Position numbers and translations under genes: made by a program. Shown here one piece after another: positions 10,770 through 21,345 of a stretch of 64,000 bases of DNA. The DNA lies in NCBI GenBank assembly GCA_020284085.1, contig JACEVL010000099.1, positions 329,988-393,987 on the forward strand, read 5' to 3'. The stretch's first letter is position 1. Each line of letters begins with the position of its first letter. This stretch comes from Aporrectodea caliginosa (taxonomy: Eukaryota; Annelida; Clitellata; Crassiclitellata; Lumbricidae). A model generated the notes under the pieces. The model was not told where the DNA came from, did not search any database, and saw nothing but the letters and a program-made list of their open reading frames with translations.

Positions 10770-12510
10770 TTTATCACTGGTATAGTGCCCCAGGCCATAA
10801 AAATAGCAAAAGTTGTTCCTATTTATAAAAAAGGTGAAAGAGATGATGTAACAAATTATAGGCCTATTTCTATTCTCCCCTATTTCTCTAAATTTTACGA
10901 AAAGTTAATGTATAATCGCCTTTATAATTTTGTTGAAAAATCAGGTATAATATTCCAAACACAACATGGCTTTCAACCTGGGCATTCCCCTTTTATGTCC
11001 CTCCTGAGTATGCAGGACAAAATTTCGAATGCTATTGAAAATAACGAATACTCAATAGGTATCTTTTTCGATTTAGCTAAAGCCTTCGATACCGTAAATC
11101 ATAAAATTCTCCTTAAAAAACTAGAAAATTATGGAATACGAGGCGAGCAACTTAAATGGTTTATTAGTTACTTTGAAAATCGTCAACAGTGCGTCTGTTG
11201 CAATGGTGCATTTTCGGACTTAAGAGCAATTGACTATGGAGTGCCACAGGGATCTAACCTCGGCCCTCTACTCTTTCTCATTGATATAAACGACCTCCCC
11301 AATGTATCACCAATCATGTTTTTTATTTTATTTTCAGATGACACCAACGTTTTTTACTCTCACCGTTCCTTACAAACCCTTACTCAGGTCATAAATGCAG
11401 AGCTTACTCTAGTGGCGGATTGGTTTTCTGCTAATAAACTAACCCTTAACCTAGATAAAACAAACTTCATACTGTTCAAATCCCATAGGAAAATAGGTCC
11501 CTCGGATGACTCGTTAAGATTATCCATCAATGGTATTCCTATTACCAGAGTCACCTCTACTAAATTTCTAGGTGTTCACGTAGACCAACATTTGACCTGG
11601 AAAGAACATATAAAAACTATTTCTGACAAAATTGCTAAAAACATTGGTATTCTAACTCGAACTGCATACTTGTTGCCCTCCTGCATACGCCTAAAATTAT
11701 ATTACTCGTTGGTTTACCCCTATCTTACTTATTGCAGTATGGTATGGGCATCCACTTATGACTCTAGACTACGGAGATTAATTCTATTGCAAAAACGTGC
11801 AGTTCGTATCATTATGGGAGTTCCAAGGTGCGTTCATTCTGGACCACTATTTACTCACTTGAAGCTACTTAAACTAGAGCAGATTCGAACATTACAGATT
11901 GGCCTATTTATGTACCGTTATGAACATGGTTTACTTCCAGCATGTTTTAAGGGATTTTTTCATCTAGGATCCGATGTTCATACTCACTACACCAGAAACT
12001 TTAACTCTTATCGCCCCATATATGCACACACCAATACTCGCTTATTTTCCATAAAATCTGTTGGCTCCACAACCTGAAACATGCTTCCCTCTCACATACG
12101 TTGTGCCCCGCACCTACGACACTTTAAAAAAAATGCTGCATGCCTTCCTGATTAATGGAAATTAGCTATAACCTACCCTGCCGGATATTCTTTTTCACTG
12201 TAAGTTAAGGTGTTCGTTTTTTTTCTTTATTTTCATACTGTTTTGAATTGTGTTTATCATGTACTGTTTACTATGTACTATATTGTTTTCATTACTGTAT
12301 GAAACTTGATGTTGCACTGTTTGTCAAGGATTTAGCTATCACTAATTCAAATTTCTGAAATGTTGTTTTAGGTGTCCCTAGTTAGCGGGATCTTGATCCC
12401 TTTTGGGACTCCTCTTGCGGCCAATCCTGATATTTTATGTTAAATATTATGTGATTTTTTATTTGACATGGCTTCAATAAAAGAGTTTTGATTGATTGAT
12501 TGATAGTGAG
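10770..12510 (+). mobile_element. 5'-truncated CR1/L2-like non-LTR retrotransposon
   Basis: The element begins inside its reverse transcriptase and ends in a (GATT)n tail after CTTCAATAAAAGAG. The body carries motifs of the CR1/Jockey-type RT: KKGERDDVTNYRPIS, FDLAKAFDTVNH and VPQGSNLGPLLFL. It lacks the endonuclease domain. It is a dead copy: the family catalytic box FADD reads FSDD and the conserved C-terminal tryptophan is a stop. Confidence 0.85.
10785..12077 (+). pseudogene. LINE reverse-transcriptase ORF, truncated
   Basis: Open for 430 codons. It covers RT palm and fingers motifs (NYRPIS near residue 25, AFDTVNH near 101, VPQGS near 150, FSDD near 185) and the C-terminal zone with YLTYCSMVWAS. 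The frame stops at GSTT where the second LINE of this window has GPVLWNNLP; the codons after the stop still read LPSHIR-like, so one TGG-to-TGA change ended it. The YADD/FADD box is altered to FSDD. Not expected to be functional. Confidence 0.8.
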
Positions 12511-12730
12511 AATCGTCATGTTGCGAAGTCTCGGTTGCCCTTGATTAAAACTGGAGATTAAGAGTTGCGACATTAAGTAGGCTAGACTTACCTTACCTGT
12601 TCCGTGAAAAGCTCTTGAAGGGGAATTTAAGTCAAGGATTAGGGTCCTCGTATAAGGAGCATGTTAGCTCCACTTTCTATGTGCTAACATGCACCCCACG
12701 CACGGAGGCGCTTGAGGCAGGCTTAACTCA

Positions 12731-12836
12731 TGCAGTGGCGTAACGAAGGGGACAGAGGGGGCAACCGCCCCTCGGCACAGCACAAGGGGCGCAAAATTAG
12801 CTTTCAGTGGTGCACAAAAACGATTAAAAGTCAACT
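12731..12836 (-). mobile_element. Truncated hAT-type MITE (CAGTGGCGTAACGAAG end)
   Basis: Starts with the terminal word CAGTGGCGTAACGAAG and matches, in inverted orientation, the complete element at 55847-56031 (shared GGGGCGCAAAATTAGCTTTC and GATTAAAAGTCA). It breaks off near 12836 without its second terminal repeat. Confidence 0.65.
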
Positions 12837-12966
12837 CATCTGTTGGGTTTATTATGCCACATTTCGAGAGGCTGCGAAGTAGGAAGAACGACAACTTGTT
12901 TCGCTGTGCACGCAAGTAATATACTGCACGATTGTAAAAACAGAGAATTGCCTAACATAAAATAAC

Positions 12967-13133
12967 AACAGGATATTGTGGATGTGCTAGCACACCCAGA
13001 AGCCTGGTCAGTTTCAATCTGAACCGAAAACTAGGTAGCTGGTCTGAGTCTAGATCTTTAACCTCTCGTCAGGTTTTTGGCGTTTTTAGTTGTGAAACGC
13101 GATCTCCGGGTAACTCGCTACATCTGAGAAGAC
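12967..13133 (+). promoter_or_regulatory. Duplicated 5' flank of exon-1 copy 2
   Basis: Homologous to 2505-2651 (see there), ending CTCGCTACATCTGAGAAGAC directly before the ATG. An extra segment of about 20 bases near 13025 accounts for the length difference. Probably the proximal promoter plus 5'UTR. Confidence 0.4.
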
Positions 13134-15467
13134 ATGTTTAAGTTATTTTGCGTTGCGTTCTCTTTGATTTGCATCATGGGCGTTGTTGTTCTGTCCCAAC
13201 CGACGATTGCTGATACTAATATGAGTTGTTCTGATGAAGACTTCTCAGAACTGCAGCAGAACCACCATCTTCGACAGGCCTTAGAGACTGAACGACAGCT
13301 CGTCCAGGAACTTCGAAAACGCGTCGCAACACTTGAGGGAAAAGTTGTTTCAGGTTGGTCTAGATTGATGTTATACGACAGTAGTCTACTTGTAAAGTAA
13401 GAAACTGCAGACAACTACGATTACGTTTACTGTGATTGCAGTTCACATAATCCAGTCTACGCCAATCTAATGATTTCTATAGCGCAGCTATATTTTTGCC
13501 ACAATTCGATGTTCGCATCAAGTTAAATCACAAGAGAAATAATCTTTTGGAGAGTTTTGATAGATCAGAGATTCTAGAAGCTCGGCTGCTCAAAGTAAGC
13601 AGATTAACACAGATGTGTTATAAGTTTACACCCTAATGACATCGAAGAACTGTTGGAGAGCGGGTATTGAAAAGGAACTGTCAAATGAAAGATATAGTTT
13701 GGTAGCATTATCATACAAGAGAGCTGTTAGCAAGGAGTGATCAAACTACATAGGACAAAACATTAGTGGACCCAGTGTTTAAAACTATGGAATATCGCAA
13801 TTGAAGACAGCTGGCACCACCGAAAGATGATTGATACAAACTTATGAATAGCAGGACGAAGGAAAGATGCGAACCATCGAAGACCGAATTAGCGTTGGAG
13901 GCAGTTAAGGAATATGTAGTTATTGATGATATCGAATGTAGCAGATAGGACAAGAAGAATGAGGGAGTTACTTTACTTTTTTTATTTATGGTAAGCGATT
14001 ATGTATTGTGAGCAGGAAGTGGTGCAATTTTAGAGGAGTCGTGTTTGTGATAGGCAGATTGGAGATGAAGGTACAGGTTGAGTGATAAAGGTGACAGTTC
14101 AATGAATTAGCGAATACCTGTCCTAGGATTTAGACATGGCATTTTTGGAAAGATAGTTTGGAAAATCACGAGCAAAAAGAGATGGCATTTTAAGAGGGGA
14201 CCAAACAACGGCTCGTGCAAAAACTTTTGAAAGTTGCCTACTGTTACAATTACTATTTCTATTTTATGATTATTGACATCAATGTTATCATCATCATTAT
14301 TATCGTCATCGTCATCATAATCGTCATCATTGTTGTTGTGTCGTCATCTTCATCACCTGCATGTTTTGAGACACGCAAGATCCCTCAAGCTGTCGTAGTT
14401 TCGAATGCCGCTGCTCTGATTTCTGGTGAACTTGACCATTGCAACTCGCCTCACATTGGTATCGAATAGGGAGATTAACAGAAGCTACAAGCGACTCGAA
14501 TCATTAACCCGAGCCATGACAAAGACTGCCATTAAAAATCATATTGGATTCAATGCACTGGTTGCCATTTGAACAGACTTAAGTAAGTAAGTAAATAAAT
14601 AAATTAATATTTTTCTTTAATTTTTCTTTCATTTCAGCAATAGCTGACATCTCTTTCCTAAAGACCTTGAATTCTGCTTCTTGGGTTAATGGAGTTACGT
14701 ACAGCGAGAACAAGATCTACACACTTCTTCAAAGTCCAAAGTCTCTTCGCATTTACGAAGATCGGGAACCATTTGCACTCCAGAAGATAATCAACATAAA
14801 CGAAGTTCAGAATCCGGAAGATCTGGCATACAGCAAAGGCTCCAACTGCTTATACATCACTGATGGAACCGAACAATGCATCTGGAAGATTGATTTGGGC
14901 AACGACCGATTAACAAAATGGTTGCCTCAATTATCTGAACCTTTCACCCTTTCTACGTCAACTGAAGGTCACGTGTTGATCCTAAAGGAGACCAATTTGG
15001 ACTGGCACTTGGAGATCTATGGATAGGACGCCGTGCTTCTACGCCGAATACAGTTACCCAATGAAATCCGACAGCCTAATCATGCCATTCAAATATCCAC
15101 CGGTGACTTCATCATTAGTCATAGCATGATTTTGTCTTCGTTGGAAATATGGGTGATAAGTAAAATGTCAAGCGATGGGAAAGTCGTCAACAGATATATT
15201 CCAAGGGATGTGTCAGAAAAATTCGGGCTGCCTTGTCATTTGGCTTATGATTCCGTCAAAAATCGTGTGTTTGTGCTGGACATCTTTGCTCATAAATTGA
15301 CTCTACTTGACGGAGATTTTCGTTGGAGCCAAACTCTTCTTTCGAAGGACACACATGAAATCTATTTACCTACAAGATTATGCTACAGTCCTCAGAAATC
15401 TCAGCTGAGTGTAGGTCAGTGGGGAAATGGAACCAAAGTCTTCCAAATTAGTCAAGCAATAAACTGA
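13134..15467 (+). pseudogene. Secreted coiled-coil beta-propeller gene with one TAG
   Basis: Exon 1 is 13134-13353 (donor TTTCAG|GTTGGT, phase 1) and exon 2 is 14638-15467 (acceptor TTTCATTTCAG). The two join in frame over 350 codons: signal peptide (MFKLFCVAFSLICIMGV), Cys/acidic linker, heptad-like coiled coil (ALETERQLVQELRKRV) and a propeller related to the minus-strand gene at 5665-6725. Codon 203 (15024-15026) is TAG; the paralogue has Gln at the aligned position (IYDQDAN versus IYG-stop-DAV), so one C-to-T change explains it. All other codons stay open to a TGA at 15465. Either a very young pseudogene, a polymorphic null or a sequence error. No Ser/Thr stalk exon was found in the intron. 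Confidence 0.6.
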
Positions 15468-15484
15468 AACGATGCATGCTCTAT

Positions 15485-15528
15485 ATTCCTACTTGAATAA
15501 CAGACTGAACTGTTATTCAAGTAGGAAT
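15485..15528 (+). other. Perfect 19-bp hairpin just after the propeller stop
   Basis: Arms 15485-15503 (ATTCCTACTTGAATAACAG) and 15510-15528 are perfect inverted complements separated by a 6-base loop. The hairpin starts 18 bases past the TGA of the propeller ORF. No CTGTTATTCAAG-type homologue was seen elsewhere in the window. It could be a 3'UTR stem-loop or the remains of a palindromic insertion. Confidence 0.75.
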
Positions 15529-16997
15529 TTACAGTAATTACTTGGCGATTCTGTTAAGATTTGTAAAATATAATTCTCAAAAGTTTGCTTTGACAGTTTG
15601 TAGCGTTTATTTCCGATTTCCATTTACAGTAATTACTTGTTGATCTACAAGTATGTTTGTTTTGCAATGGGAATATTTTTTTTAGCTAATTAACTCCACA
15701 AGAAAGCGCTATCCCAATTGAGCTGACAGGCCAGATCGAAGCAACTTCGGTCAAATCTTAGCTTTAGCAACATTCATTAAAATCATATTTCAGCAACATC
15801 TGAAAACGAGAAACCCTTTCCTTGATCCGACAGCAGCGTTAGACACTGTCTAGCATTCGCGGCTATTGCTGAAGGCCTTTTGGATTCTGCCCCGATGGGT
15901 TGTGGAGATCATTGAAGTCTTACCGCGGAATAAAGGCTTCTCCGAGTGCATACGTGGGATCAGTGCAGTTCTTGACAGATAACGAAGAATGGCCTACCTA
16001 AAAATTTTCTCCAGACTCCTGGCTTTTCATTTGACTGATGATTACACTGCCATGCAAGTCTCTGGGCACGAACTGCATAATGGCAGACGAAAACCCAATT
16101 GGCTCAGATGACTTGAGCGTAGGCCTACGTCTCCTTTCTTCTAATCGTACTTCTGCTGCATGATAATCGTTCTGTTGCATTCTGCACCATGTTACCATGT
16201 ATCCATGCCTATAATTGTTTTAACACTCGTCATAGGCGAAAGTTATGTTAGAAGTTATATGAAATTACATAATGATTTACTTAATGAAATGATTGCTAGA
16301 CCTGCATTGCTAGTTCGTATATTATACTTCGGAGGATGATTCAAGAAAATTGTATAAGGCTCATAGTCCTGTTCTGGTGAAGAAATAAACTAATATTTTA
16401 ATTGATAAAAACACGAGCAACAGGCGCAATGTTTTATTACTTTTGTTAAATGTCATTCTTAAAAGTTGGCTTTTATAGAATAGTGACACGTAGTTTTCAC
16501 TTTTCAATAATAGTTATAACTTGTTGCAGTGTGAGAATTATTTTCTATATACTTTAGCATAATTTAGTGTAACTAACCTCATTTCTGGTTGTTTGCCTCA
16601 TTTTACAACAGCAGTCTGCATCATGTGTACAGGCCTATTATGCACTTCATGACCAAATGAAGACTTAGTTGCTCATGTAATTTGTGACTTAATTGCTCAG
16701 TTAATTAAAAAATCATGAGACATCTATTGTGTGGCTATGTAATCTTCATCATAGAATGGACACATCCAATGAGATTCAAAGGCCTATACTGATATTCTCA
16801 TGAATATCGCATTAAGAGGCACAACTGGCTATGAAACTATTTTAAGCAGTCCAATCCGAAGCCTCATTTGAAGAAGGCCCACATCAAAAGGTATCATTGT
16901 GATTGTTTTCAGAACAAAATTACTTTGTCTTTCCCAGCCGTGAATTACATCAACTCTTTCGTAAAAGGCGCTTTACAAATAGTCACATTTATACATA

Positions 16998-17417
16998 CCT
17001 TGGTCTACGTACATGCAAACCTTATATGTATTATATATATATACTTAAAAAGCACGAAAAAGCAGTACATGAAGAATCAGACGGTTGTGGGACTTGCACT
17101 ATAGAAGCGACAACAGATATGAGACTTAAATGAATTTAGTTCTGACTTATGACCAAAGATTCTAGGCTAGCATCCTTGGAAATTTTCAGATATAAAGGAA
17201 GCCTCGCAGCTAGTGACTAGTAACAGAGCTTCAGTAACAAATGGACAAAGTAAATTGTGAAGAGCCATGTTGAAATTGAACATTTGTGTCATGTGAATTC
17301 AAGAAATAATTGTAAAAGCTATATACATGTATATGCGTGTATATATATAAAAGTATATAACTATATATATATTCATTTATATATATAAGGTTTGCATGTA
17401 CGTAGAACAAAGGCAGG
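16998..17417. mobile_element. TIR element, copy-1-specific
   Basis: TCTACGTACATGCAAACC (17004-17021) recurs inverted as GGTTTGCATGTACGTAGA (about 17389-17406), with weaker pairing extending to about 33 bases. The interior is TA-rich with no ORF. It is absent from the matching place in the 36.5-43 kb duplicate, so it probably inserted after the duplication. Confidence 0.5.
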
Positions 17418-18036
17418 TCCCTCAAACTCGAAGGCTAATAGTTTGATGCCTGAATACTCTTAATAAGCTACATATTACACATGGAAACAATTTCTGAGGC
17501 GTGAATAGCTTTTGGTTACAGTTTTCTTGCGATATGAATATCGCAATCAGATCATATCGGAACTGTCTTCGAACGGTTTAGCCGATCTTGGAATGAACCA
17601 ATAAAACCACGAACCAGGAACCGACTCAGAATGAAAATAAACCCAGTGTATAATAAATAATAACTATTATTGTCTACGATTAAGCTCTAATGCATCACGT
17701 GTGGACATCGCTCTCGTGTGATTCAATAAATCATCAGACAAATCCGGATTAAATGAATCATCATAAACGGTAAATTGGTTGGTCGTGCATACACTCAAAT
17801 GATTATGCCGAATAATTGTGCAGCATGTGAGCGGCTATTTGTGCAATAATATTAATACGGTGTTTTAACTGTCCATTATCGAGGCTGATGTGTGGAGGTC
17901 ACGCAACCGGACGCCAAGTCCATCGTCGATGTGGTAATGAAACAAGTATGCTCGTTTGAAACTACACCTGATGTCTCTCTCCGCTTCCAGATTTCTCATG
18001 TTTCATTGTGAACAGATTTCGCAACATCGGAGAAAG

Positions 18037-18268
18037 ATGCTTTGAATTTTGCGTTGCAGTCGATTCATTTTATTTTGTATCATGAATTCAACTTTGGAGT
18101 CTCACCGATGACTGCTGAAAGCAACATCAATTGCTTTGAATACGAATTCTCAAAAGTAACAGCTAGAGCACCAATATAAACCAATATCTTGGACAAACCT
18201 TGGAGACTGAACGACAGATCGTACAAGAACTGCGAAAACGCGTCGCACTGCTAGAGAAAAGAGGCTAA
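18037..18268 (+). pseudogene. Relic of the coiled-coil first exon (copy 3)
   Basis: Starts with an ATG preceded by GGAGAAAG, as in the other copies, but hits TGA at codon 3. TTTTGCGTTGCAGTCG and the block CTTGGAGACTGAACGACAG...GAAAACGCGTCGCA align with 13150-13333. Frameshifts and stops remove the signal peptide frame, and no following propeller exon is seen. Confidence 0.6.
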
Positions 18269-19817
18269 TGTAGGATAATCTCGAAGGATAATAGATCCTT
18301 ATTGTAAAAAACACTACAGAATATTTGAATGATAACGAAATTAGGGCCCTAGTTTGAAGTTATCCCATTGAAACAAGGACTGGCGCTTTTATATCTTTTG
18401 TTGTTTAGCTGTAGATGTTGCGAATGCGTCTCTGGAAGTTACATTACTTACGTTTCCTTGGCTAATACCGTGTCTCACTTTGAACAACCTGATTTTCGAA
18501 AGGCCACCAGTTCATTTGAAGGCGTACACATATTTTACATAGGACATTAAAAGTATAAATAAAAAATAATATTAAATATGGTTATTATAATGATAGTTAT
18601 AAAATTAATAATTGACGTACATTGTCACAAGTTCGAAAGTTCGAAGCTGTGGTACAGCAATTGTGGTCGAATTCAAAACTCTGTACGAATACAGAAATGC
18701 TAATCATAGACACTCATATGTAGATAAATCACTATTTCATAAGGCTGCTGCCACGCGAGGTGCTTCATCTATCTATGTCCTACAATCAATCATGCTTTAA
18801 AGCAGTCTCGCGCCATACACAGACAACTGGTTTTTTGCCCTCAACATATGACCTGTGGCTAGCACTTAAACGATGACGCTGTAAAAGAATAACTGTATGC
18901 CTTGACTTCGGTGCAAGTACTAAATTATGACCTCTGATCTTTAACACGATTAGTCAATGCGATTTTTATGGATCGAAGAGTATTATATTGTACCTGAAGG
19001 TCCTTTAATTATTATTATGGTTCACCAAGGATTATATGATCCCGGCTAATAAAGCAGCTCAGGCGAAATAAAATGCCTGGGTTTGCTAAATATTATTAAT
19101 GTTGGCGTTGCAAGCTCGGGTGGGCAGTGCAGATTTATGGATTTATTTTAAAGCACGAATTAGGCAGCCAATTTTATGCAAATTGTGAATAATCGCAGGA
19201 GAGAATATTACCCTTGGTAGATAACAAGGACTAATATGAGCTCATAAAATTTGCTAATGGTACTTCCTCGCCATAAAATTTCATTTATTGAGGTGAACCC
19301 ATTTTGGAACATAGCATTAAAATCGGCTTACAACTCCTTTATCGCAGGGGCAAAACTGATTAGAACGAGTCAATATTGCAGTTTGCAAATCACAGTAGTT
19401 TGACAAAAGTAGCTGCTAACTTCAGATAACAATTGATAATGTTATTTATATTAAGTCGATGAATTTAAAACACAGTTGGCTATTGAGTGAAATAACAGAG
19501 AAAAATTACATCATTTCGAACGAGTTGGCTACAACAAAAACTCATTACAAAGCTAATCAACTAATTGTTCTCTAGACAACTATTCAAACTCGACGCAGCC
19601 GTCGTGAATAAGCAGGTGCCTTGCGCTTAGCTTTACAGTGACGCTGCCGAATTTTCGAGTTTAGAATCTAGATTACCATATAGGCTACTTGTCTCTGTCT
19701 GTGAGTTCCGAACAACTTCGCTGACTAAATTTTCACCAAAGACTTTGTGCTGCGAACAGTATTTCCACAGCTAAATTATTTAATTGTAATGAAGCATTAA
19801 ATAACCTGCTGCGCTCA

Positions 19818-20897
19818 TCAATTACTTGAGCTCTGTTGCCAGTCATTGGCCACAAGATTTCTTTTACATCTGAGAATTTTCAAGAACGCCTGCTTAAAGT
19901 CCTTGCTCATGATTCCGTAGTAGATCCACTCCAGTGCCACGTTCGTCGATCCCAGTGCACTTCCAATGTCCGCCAGATTCTGCGTATATTGCTCCGTGTT
20001 GTTTAAAGCCTGCAATCCTCTTCCTATGTGGAACGGTAGCCAAGAAATAACAAAGGAACAGATGATGGTTCCTGTCATTCTAGCGGCTTTGAACTCCTTA
20101 CGCTTGAATTTCCTCCCCGTTTCCACTTGGTCGAGTGTTCCTGTTCCGTTGCTTGTCGACTGTTTGTCTCGAACAGGGCCAACGGATAAAGCACTCTCTT
20201 TGCGATGATGAATGACAATCAACAAAACACGGCCATAAACAATCACAAAAGCCGAAGCGACCGCTAAATAAATGGAAAGATCCATGGCAAATTGCATCGT
20301 CATAGAATAAGGAACCATACACGATGACCAATCAATGTTTGTTAACCAAGCTGCGTTCGCAATTCCGACCAGTATGCCGAACATGTAACAGCAGGCTATG
20401 ATCAACTTGACTCTGGGTTCCGTGAGCTTCGTCTCATAGTGCAGAGGGTAGACAATAGCAACGTAGCGATCGAAGGCTATACCGATCAAGAGCGAATTAG
20501 ACGTGGCATAGGGTATCTTCTGAAGTGGATTGACGATGGCAACCATGGTGCGATAGTCACATGGACGATCGCTGAATACGTACGCAACTAACTGAGAGGT
20601 AACGAAGTATATCGTCTGTGGACCTGATATGAAGAGATCGCTAGCAGCAAGGGCTGCGATTAACATGTTCGATTTGGTCCACAGGCGAGGCGTCTGTTTG
20701 ATGGCAATTAGCATCAGTATGTTCCCGAATGTTCCGCAAATGCAGTCGAGCATGCGAATGACACATTTGAGGATGACCGTCACTTTTGCAGACGACAAGA
20801 AAGCCATGTCAAGTTGTGGAGATTTTGGAAACTCCAGAGCTGATGTGAAATTTTCCGGTTGAACCGAAGCTGAGATATTTTCCGTAAACTGCAACAT
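19818..20897 (-). CDS. Rhodopsin-family GPCR, intronless (copy 1), 359 aa
   Basis: A single-exon seven-helix receptor. Landmarks: two N-terminal sequons (NIS 7-9, NFT 16-18), TM1 GN at 58-59, TM2 LAASD 83-87, the ECL1/ECL2 cysteines C113 and C193, DRY at 143-145 with IVYPLHY, a basic third loop (KFKRKEFKAARM), TM6 SWLP 285-288, and TM7 ending ALEWIYYG 321-328. The TM7 signature NPxxY is replaced by EWIYY, and the usual TM4 tryptophan is Tyr. The start ATG begins the conserved block shared with copy 2. An intronless, duplicated class A receptor with weak motif fit suggests a lineage-specific, possibly chemosensory, family; ligand unknown. G-protein coupling at the plasma membrane is inferred from the fold and DRY. 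Confidence 0.9.
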   Translation of the reverse strand: MLQFTENISASVQPENFTSALEFPKSPQLDMAFLSSAKVTVILKCVIRMLDCICGTFGNILMLIAIKQTPRLWTKSNMLIAALAASDLFISGPQTIYFVTSQLVAYVFSDRPCDYRTMVAIVNPLQKIPYATSNSLLIGIAFDRYVAIVYPLHYETKLTEPRVKLIIACCYMFGILVGIANAAWLTNIDWSSCMVPYSMTMQFAMDLSIYLAVASAFVIVYGRVLLIVIHHRKESALSVGPVRDKQSTSNGTGTLDQVETGRKFKRKEFKAARMTGTIICSFVISWLPFHIGRGLQALNNTEQYTQNLADIGSALGSTNVALEWIYYGIMSKDFKQAFLKILRCKRNLVANDWQQSSSN

Positions 20898-21005
20898 CTT
20901 CTAAGAAAAAATGAGCAATTCTGCATTTTACTTTTATTATTAGCTTTTGTTATTTTCTTAGTTTTATGTAGCAACACTGTTTTACAATCAAAACATCATT
21001 CAACA

Positions 21006-21345
21006 AGGATCCTGAGTGGCCGAGTGGGTTGGTAGCCTGCTCGTCACGCCGGCGCCCCGGGTTCGCTTCCCGGTCGGGTCGGTTTATCAGAGATTAATTT
21101 CTCGGATCTTTACTGCGGGTGGCTCGGTCGCATTATAAACGTGGAGTACAATACAACACACAATACAACACATCACAATACAACTGGGGCGCGGTGGTTT
21201 AGGGGTATGTTCGGTGCCTTGCAGCTGGAGGGTTGCGGGTTCGAATCCACCTCAAAGCCGCCGCGTAGGGACCCTGGGCAAGTCCTTCACTCGAAATTGC
21301 TCATGCGCTTCGGCGTGAAACTCCGATTCAGCGTTCGCGCAGTAG
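21006..21345 (+). mobile_element. tRNA-derived SINE with two tRNA-like heads
   Basis: Two pol III-type split promoters lie in tandem. The first has an A-box-like TGGCCGAGTGGGTTGG (about 21016) and a B box GGGTTCGCTTCCC (about 21059). The second has GTGGTTTAGGGGTATG (about 21193) and GGGTTCGAATCCACC (21238). The tail (GGCAAGTCCTTCACTCGAAATTGCTCA) is a family word seen again near 60605. Neither head folds obviously into a functional tRNA, so this is a SINE rather than a tRNA gene. It is missing from GPCR copy 2. Confidence 0.6.

Larger units (their letters stand above)
10605..12635 (-). repeat. Interspersed repeat copy 2, split by a LINE
   Basis: Two segments (about 10605-10757 and 12511-12635) are inverted copies of the continuous repeat at 890-1180. 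They flank the LINE on either side, so the retrotransposon inserted into a pre-existing repeat. Confidence 0.65.

Noticed and set aside
18368..18550. 60-aa ORF with a signal-peptide-like start
   Set aside because: Begins at TTG rather than ATG, with no splice acceptor feeding it and no paralogue.
21006..21260. Two candidate tRNA genes
   Set aside because: A and B boxes are present but acceptor and anticodon arms do not fold convincingly; SINE heads fit better.
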